From contig CAZKKM010000062.1 in NCBI GenBank assembly GCA_964553435.1, forward strand, positions 1 through 9,822: a stretch of 9,822 bases of DNA, written 5' to 3'. The position numbers and the translations under genes were made by a program. The DNA is from RUG11867 sp964553435 (GTDB lineage Bacteria; Bacillota_I; Bacilli_A; RF39; UBA660). Shown here piece after piece: positions 6,114-9,822 of this stretch. The notes below the pieces were generated by a model that was given only the letters and a program-made list of their open reading frames with translations, searched no databases and had not been told where the DNA came from. Positions within the stretch are counted from its first letter, which is position 1. Every line of letters begins with the position of its first letter.

Positions 6114-6804
6114 AATCAACATAGCACATCGGGGATTGTGGAATGAGATTTTGCCAGAGAACAGTATGGGAGCTTTTCAAAGATGTATCGATGAAGGAGT
6201 GGCCATAGAATTGGATGTCCATTTGTTGAAGGATGGAACGTTAGTTGTCTTTCACGATGACTCGCTATATAGAATGACGGGTGTGAACAGGCGACTTAAG
6301 GACTGTACGTATGATGAGATAAAGAGTTTGCCACTCAAGGGAACCGAGTTTACCATTCCGAAATTTAGAGATGTGTTGTCATTGATTTCTGGAAAAGTTC
6401 TTTTGGATATCGAAATTAAAACCGATGTCAAAAGTTTTGAGATTTGTAAGCTTTTAGCTCAAGAATTAGATAGATATGAAGGCGATTTTATTATCAAGTC
6501 GTTCAGTCCTTTCCATATCGCGTGGTTTAGGTTTAAAAGACCAGCCTTTACTAGAGGATTGCTCGTATCGAGCTTAAAAGATGCAAAATTGCCCGGCTTT
6601 GTGAAGTGGCTTTTTCACACGATGAAATTCAATTTCTTGGCAAAGCCTCAGTTTATCGCTTACGATTATAGAGATTTACCCGATGAACGGATAAGCAAGT
6701 TGTATGAGAAAGGAATGCCAATTTATCTTTGGACCATAAGGGATGGGGAATATCAGGATTCTTTCGATGGCATCATATACGAACTCAATGAAAAGAAAAA
6801 ATAA
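6094..6804 (+). CDS. Glycerophosphodiester phosphodiesterase (GDPD family)
   Basis: 236 residues, ATG at 6094 preceded by GAGAGGG (6081-6087) with a spacing of 6. GDPD signature residues appear in order: AHRG (H12, R13), PENS (E22, N23), ELDVH (E39, D41), VFHD (H54, D55) and LDIEIKTD (E107, K109). The C-terminal half has IIKSFSP and PIYLWTIRD, also typical. These form a metal-dependent site that hydrolyses glycerophosphodiesters to glycerol-3-phosphate and an alcohol. With no signal peptide it should act in the cytosol, as UgpQ-type enzymes do, recycling head groups from phospholipid or possibly teichoic-acid turnover. Last gene of the operon, overlapping the 95-residue gene by 20 bases. The final YELNEKKK tail overlaps the poly-A part of the opposite-strand terminator. 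Confidence 0.93.
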   Translation: MTTKRTKINIAHRGLWNEILPENSMGAFQRCIDEGVAIELDVHLLKDGTLVVFHDDSLYRMTGVNRRLKDCTYDEIKSLPLKGTEFTIPKFRDVLSLISGKVLLDIEIKTDVKSFEICKLLAQELDRYEGDFIIKSFSPFHIAWFRFKRPAFTRGLLVSSLKDAKLPGFVKWLFHTMKFNFLAKPQFIAYDYRDLPDERISKLYEKGMPIYLWTIRDGEYQDSFDGIIYELNEKKK

Positions 6805-6839
6805 AAAAGTGTTTCGATTTAAAATGTAAATCGAACACT
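6795..6839 (-). terminator. Terminator for the leftward genes, overlapping the GDPD stop
   Basis: AGTGTTTCGATTT (6808-6820) pairs with AAATCGAACACT (6828-6839) with one bulged T and a 7-base loop. On the minus strand the stem is followed by a U-rich run (complement of the A runs at 6796-6801 and 6803-6808), which is a good rho-independent terminator. On the plus strand no T run follows. It is about 140 bases beyond the stop of the second muramidase gene. Confidence 0.75.
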
Positions 6840-6864
6840 CAGGTATTTGTCAAAAATATGTAAA

Positions 6865-6892
6865 TTGTGGAAAACCAAAAAGTTTTCCACAA
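6865..6892. repeat. 11-bp inverted repeat with CAAAAA loop
   Basis: TTGTGGAAAAC (6865-6875) and GTTTTCCACAA (6882-6892) are perfect reverse complements. The hairpin is flanked by a direct repeat AGGTATTTG at 6841-6849 and 6892-6900. Neither side has a proper U tract, so it is not an obvious terminator. It could stabilise the 3' ends of both converging transcripts. Confidence 0.8.
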
Positions 6893-6909
6893 GGTATTTG
6901 GTTATTTCT

Positions 6910-6936
6910 AGGAACTAATCTGTTCCTTTTTATTTT
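6910..6936 (+). terminator. Terminator of the five-gene operon
   Basis: AGGAAC (6910-6915) and GTTCCT (6922-6927) form a 6-bp stem with a 6-base loop, followed by TTTTTATTTT (6927-6936). The U tract points rightward. It lies about 105 bases after the GDPD stop. Confidence 0.7.
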
Positions 6937-6951
6937 GTAAAGTCAACTTGT

Positions 6952-6975
6952 ATTTTACTGATTAGCCAGTAAAAT
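6952..6975. repeat. 9-bp inverted repeat next to the second muramidase stop
   Basis: ATTTTACTG (6952-6960) and CAGTAAAAT (6967-6975) are perfect reverse complements around ATTAGC. It begins 5 bases after the stop of the leftward muramidase gene. There is no U run on either side, so it is more likely an mRNA 3' stabiliser or an incomplete terminator. Confidence 0.65.
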
Positions 6976-6980
6976 TTACA

Positions 6981-7799
6981 TCATCGATCCTTTTTGGTGT
7001 ACACTTCCGATTCTTTGACAAAGCCCACTTCCAGCCTGTAAGGAGCATTGACATCCCTTATTACTTCTAGTATTTCGTATTCTTTATCACAGATGTTTTC
7101 CTTTACTTCTGCGGCCGCAGGAGTCGTGTAAACGTCACCCGAGACGAAGACTTTTTCTCCAACTCTGTATTTAGGAGCATTTTCGTCCAGGTGGTTGAGT
7201 CCCGCCTCTTTTATGATGAGTGGATAATCTAAAATGGCATAGTCTCCATCCACACGTCCTATGATGCCTGGCATTTCTTCATATGCGGTATTTTGCCACA
7301 TTCCTGCATTGTATGGAAGTTCGAGTCTTTTTCCCCATTCGGCGACCCAACGATCGAAGCGATCGAGTTCGCGCGAATCGAGGTTACTCATAAACGTATC
7401 CGCACTCGCATAGATTCCTACATAATAGCCGGCTTTTTCTATCTCTTCACAATAGTACGAAACTATTTCGGCTAACTTTTCCTTGGGTAGGGCCATTTGT
7501 CTTCTCGATTCGACATCGAGGAATACGGGGTATTCCAATTTTTTGTCTCTGATGAGCCTCAATGTATGTCGAACTTCGCTGCGGGCATCGTCGATATTTG
7601 TCGCATAACTGTAGAGATAGACTCCGAATGGGATGTTTTGTTCCTTGCAAAGGGCGGCATTTCTTTCAAAGTAGACGTCATCTTGGTCGCGAACATCGTC
7701 ACCAAATCCACATCGCAAAATGGCAAAGTCGATGTGAGGAGCGACTCGAGCCCAATCGATACGGCCTTGCCAAGATGATACGTCGATACCTCTTCTCAT
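6981..7799 (-). CDS. GH25 muramidase without signal peptide, SH3-like C-terminus
   Basis: 272 residues from the ATG at 7797-7799. A GTG five codons earlier (7812-7814) is possible, but its bases overlap the GGGAG ribosome site that sits 8 bases before the ATG. The catalytic GH25 domain starts at once (RRGIDVSSWQG, D6) and runs to about residue 205, with PVFLDVESR (D95 and E97, the expected acid pair), a YYVGIYAS strand and RWVAEWG. Residues 210-268 (YRVGEKVFVSGDVYTTP to EVGFVKESEVY) look like an SH3-type wall-binding domain of the kind attached to phage and bacterial lysins. It should cleave peptidoglycan glycan strands. No export signal is visible, so it may be released by lysis, by a holin or by non-classical export. 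It lies downstream of asnB on the same strand, separated by a terminator. Confidence 0.92.
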   Translation of the reverse strand: MRRGIDVSSWQGRIDWARVAPHIDFAILRCGFGDDVRDQDDVYFERNAALCKEQNIPFGVYLYSYATNIDDARSEVRHTLRLIRDKKLEYPVFLDVESRRQMALPKEKLAEIVSYYCEEIEKAGYYVGIYASADTFMSNLDSRELDRFDRWVAEWGKRLELPYNAGMWQNTAYEEMPGIIGRVDGDYAILDYPLIIKEAGLNHLDENAPKYRVGEKVFVSGDVYTTPAAAEVKENICDKEYEILEVIRDVNAPYRLEVGFVKESEVYTKKDR

Positions 7800-7800
7800 A

Positions 7801-7839
7801 AAATCATCTCCCACCGTATTTTATGCAAAAAGATGATTT
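7801..7839 (-). promoter_or_regulatory. Inverted repeat around the muramidase ribosome site
   Basis: AAATCATCT (7801-7809) and AGATGATTT (7831-7839) are perfect reverse complements, separated by 21 bases. In the minus-strand mRNA the arm nearer the gene ends just before the ATG and covers the 3' edge of the GGGAG ribosome site. The opposite arm could sequester it. Confidence 0.45.
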
Positions 7840-7844
7840 CGGTG

Positions 7845-7869
7845 AAAGAAAAAAGGACTAGCGAAGTCC
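7845..7869 (-). terminator. Rho-independent terminator of asnB
   Basis: On the minus strand, GGACT and AGTCC form a 5-bp stem around a TCGCT loop, followed by TTTTTTCTTTC. It starts 5 bases after the asnB stop. The stem is short but the U tract is strong, so some read-through into the muramidase gene is plausible. Confidence 0.65.
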
Positions 7870-7873
7870 AGTT

Positions 7874-9700
7874 TTAATATTTTAGGAAGTATTCTTTATA
7901 CCAGAGAAGAAAAGAATAAATCGTGTATATTTTGCGATGTGTTTCCGATTTCTTTTGATAATGTTCATCTAAGAGAGATAGAAGTTTTTCGCGATCGAAA
8001 AATTCTTCGACATAGTCTTGTTCAAACTCATCTTTTATGATTTGGTAGTATTTTTCTTCGTGAAGATAGTTTTTAAACGGTACTAAGAAGCCCAATTTGG
8101 GTCTTTCGAACCATTCTTTTGGGATCTTTGTCGCGGCGGCTTGACGAAGAGCATATTTGCCAGTCTTTCCGTTTATTTTATCTTTTTGGCGAAGTTTTAA
8201 GGCCAACTCGAGAACTTTTTTATCGAGGTACGGCACTCTCAATTCGAGAGAGTGAGCCATCGTCATCTTATCTGCTTTCAAAAGGATATCGTTTGGTAAC
8301 CAAAGAAAGAGGTCCAAGTATTGCATTTTCGAGGTTTCGTCGAGATTCTTTACTTTATCGAAATACGGTTTTGTGATTTCGTACGAGTCTGGACCACACA
8401 AGTATTCTTCTTTGACGAGACCTGAGAGTTCTTCGGATGAGAATATGCGAGCTTGACCGATGTACGATTCTTCCAAAGTCTTTTCTCCGCGAATGAGGAA
8501 GTTCTTTCCTTTGAAATTGGGCATTTTATGTGCCATATGGCCGAGCGAGTGGCGAATAAAGCGGGGAAGTTTTCTATACATTTTGATGAGCATACTGTTA
8601 TCGTATGTGTCGTATCCGCCAAAAAGTTCATCCGCGCCTTCGCCGGAGAGAACGACCGTCACATCTTTCTTAGCCAATTCGCTCAGGAAATAAAGAGGAA
8701 CAGAAGATAAGTTGGCATGTGGTTCGTCCGAGTGATATTGAACTTGTGGAAGAACACCGAAGAATTCGTCTGCTTCTATCATCTTTCGTTTGTTTTGAAT
8801 GCCAAATTTTTCGCTCAGTATTTGAGCACGATCTGTCTCATCGAAGCCTTTGTCAGCAAAGCCGACGGTGAATGTGTCGTCCGGTTTCAAGAGGGAGACG
8901 ATATAAGAAGAATCTATGCCTGAACTCAGGAAGGATCCGACTTCGACGTCGCTTATCTTGTGGTATTTTACAGATGAAATCATCTCTTCATCGATGTCAG
9001 CGACAGTGACTCCTCCTTCACGAGTGAAGGAAATGTCGTAATATTCTCGAGGATGAATATTCGCTTCGTCTTCTATGCGGTATTTGATATAGTGTCTAGG
9101 TTCTAGTTTATAAACACCTTTAAAGAACGTTTCGACGAGTGGGTTATATTGAAACTCCAAAAATGGTTTGATGGCATCTTTGTTGATAGTTTTTGTAAAA
9201 TTCGGATTGTCGAGGAAAGATTTTATTTCACTTCCGAAAAGAAAGGTATCGTTCATGTAAGCATAGTAAAGAGGTTTTATGCCGAATATATCGCGGGCGA
9301 TGAAGATTTCTTTTTCGACGATATTCCAAATGGCAAAAGCAAACATGCCACGAAGCTTCTGTAAAATGTCGATGCCGTATTCTTCATAACCATGGAGGAT
9401 GACTTCCGTATCGGTGGCAGTTTTAAAAATATGTCCTTTTTCTAAAAGTTCTTTTTTTATTTCTTCGAAATTATATATTTCTCCGTTGAACATTATGACC
9501 ATGGTGTCATCTTCGTTGTAGATGGGCTGAGAACCTCCTTCTAAATCTATAATAGACAGACGTCTAAAAGCCATATGCAATTGATCGTCCAAATAGTATC
9601 CGTCAGAATCTGGTCCGCGATGAACTATGCGCTCACTCATAGCCTTTATAATACTCGGGTCTTTTTCTTTTTTATTTATGTATCCAGTGAATCCACACAT
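7874..9700 (-). CDS. asnB: Asparagine synthase (glutamine-hydrolysing)
   Basis: 608 residues. The start is the ATG at 9698-9700, because the next residue must be Cys2, the amidotransferase nucleophile exposed after Met removal. AAAGGA lies 9 bases upstream. The N-terminal class II glutaminase domain shows MCGFTG, RGPD (28-31), FRRLSIID, NGEIYN (72-77) and TDTEV. The C-terminal synthetase domain has the ATP-binding SSGIDSS loop (259-265), SGEGADELFGGY (352-363), and DKMTMAHSLELRVPYLD near 480-500. The enzyme transfers glutamine nitrogen to aspartate with ATP use, in the cytosol, to make asparagine. The length suits the AsnB/AsnO class. SSGIDSS replaces the commoner SGGxDSS, a variant also seen in Bacillus AsnO-type enzymes. 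Related paralogues amidate cell-wall or secondary-metabolite substrates, but nothing here demands that. It is transcribed leftward behind a striking palindrome. Confidence 0.95.
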   Translation of the reverse strand: MCGFTGYINKKEKDPSIIKAMSERIVHRGPDSDGYYLDDQLHMAFRRLSIIDLEGGSQPIYNEDDTMVIMFNGEIYNFEEIKKELLEKGHIFKTATDTEVILHGYEEYGIDILQKLRGMFAFAIWNIVEKEIFIARDIFGIKPLYYAYMNDTFLFGSEIKSFLDNPNFTKTINKDAIKPFLEFQYNPLVETFFKGVYKLEPRHYIKYRIEDEANIHPREYYDISFTREGGVTVADIDEEMISSVKYHKISDVEVGSFLSSGIDSSYIVSLLKPDDTFTVGFADKGFDETDRAQILSEKFGIQNKRKMIEADEFFGVLPQVQYHSDEPHANLSSVPLYFLSELAKKDVTVVLSGEGADELFGGYDTYDNSMLIKMYRKLPRFIRHSLGHMAHKMPNFKGKNFLIRGEKTLEESYIGQARIFSSEELSGLVKEEYLCGPDSYEITKPYFDKVKNLDETSKMQYLDLFLWLPNDILLKADKMTMAHSLELRVPYLDKKVLELALKLRQKDKINGKTGKYALRQAAATKIPKEWFERPKLGFLVPFKNYLHEEKYYQIIKDEFEQDYVEEFFDREKLLSLLDEHYQKKSETHRKIYTIYSFLLWYKEYFLKY

Positions 9701-9709
9701 ATTCGATTT

Positions 9710-9715
9710 TCCTTT
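9710..9715 (-). promoter_or_regulatory. Ribosome site that decides the asnB start
   Basis: On the minus strand AAAGGA precedes the ATG at 9700 by 9 bases. It supports the MCGF start over an in-frame GTG at 9757, which would bury the catalytic cysteine 19 residues deeper. Confidence 0.75.
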
Positions 9716-9721
9716 CAAATT

Positions 9722-9750
9722 TAGTCCCATTATATCATATAATGGGACTA
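9722..9750. promoter_or_regulatory. Perfect palindrome upstream of asnB, likely operator or leader hairpin
   Basis: TAGTCCCATTATA (9722-9734) and TATAATGGGACTA (9738-9750) are perfect reverse complements with a 3-base centre. Each arm contains TATAAT in opposite orientation (9738-9743 on plus, 9729-9734 on minus). Using the minus-strand copy as -10 places transcription start near 9722, about 20 bases before the asnB ATG. No good -35 is found (best 3 of 6). No U tract follows on either side, so it is not a terminator. An operator for a dimeric regulator overlapping the -10 is the simplest reading. Confidence 0.6.
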
Positions 9751-9822
9751 TATGCACGAATTTATAGTTTTGAGTTTAGGTATTTTCACTAAAAGTAGAA
9801 GGAAAAGAGTAAACCAAGCTGA

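Noticed and set aside
6865..6892. DnaA boxes or a replication origin suggested by TGTGGAAAA and TTTTCCACA
   Set aside because: The motifs differ from the consensus TTATCCACA, are simply the two arms of one hairpin, and no dnaA, dnaN or AT-rich unwinding region is nearby.
2668..7799. Prophage remnant, suggested by two GH25 lysin-type genes
   Set aside because: They are on opposite strands, one is membrane-anchored with Ig-like modules, and neighbours are metabolic genes. No holin, tail, integrase or attachment site is visible.
8119..8923. Several plus-strand open frames of 68-85 codons opposite asnB
   Set aside because: They are shadows of the asnB coding strand without ribosome sites or recognisable protein features.
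9701..9757. Longer asnB reading frame starting at a GTG (9755-9757)
   Set aside because: It would place 19 residues before the catalytic Cys2 and would translate through the palindrome. The ATG at 9700 has a ribosome site and the MCGF start required for the glutaminase domain.

Overview
The window looks like a low-GC Bacillota chromosome, most likely an uncultured gut lineage of the Erysipelotrichia or RF39-like Bacilli type; the lineage is inferred only from gene content. Supporting signs are strong GGAGG-type ribosome sites, overlapping genes, GTG starts, a YnbB-family PLP enzyme, a TasA-like signal and anchor region, and TGA read as stop. No tRNA, rRNA, CRISPR, transposase, integrase or reverse transcriptase was seen. 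No gene-free stretch exceeds 300 bases.

Layout. (1) 1-2555, + strand: two tandem paralogous surface proteins, the first cut by the window edge. They share a long C-terminal domain whose last part is highly variable and is followed by an invariant tail. The complete copy has an N-terminal TasA/camelysin-like region. (2) 2556-2667: a possible vestigial gene start, a short terminator-like hairpin and a candidate promoter. (3) 2668-6804, + strand: a compact five-gene operon in which every junction overlaps. It encodes a membrane-anchored GH25 muramidase, a FabG-like short-chain dehydrogenase, a YnbB-family PLP lyase, a 95-residue acidic protein of unknown function, and a glycerophosphodiester phosphodiesterase. 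(4) 6805-6980: a convergent intergenic region with four inverted repeats, including one terminator for each direction. (5) 6981-9700, - strand: glutamine-hydrolysing asparagine synthase (transcribed first), its terminator, then a second GH25 muramidase without a signal peptide and with an SH3-like C-terminal domain. (6) 9701-9822: the asnB leader with a perfect 13-bp-arm palindrome. In 9758-9822 I see nothing I can name.

How the genes fit together. The theme is the cell envelope: exported variable surface proteins, two peptidoglycan muramidases and a phosphodiesterase that could recycle glycerophosphodiesters from lipid or teichoic-acid turnover. The reductase, PLP lyase and asparagine synthase are metabolic, and the first two are locked into the muramidase operon by overlap. 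The most unusual part is the tandem surface-protein pair. Sequence-identical islands flank diverged sequence, and the variable block of the second copy drops abruptly in adenine (54/120 to 21/120 bases). This resembles a diversified ligand-binding domain, but no diversification machinery lies in the window and the two blocks differ in length.
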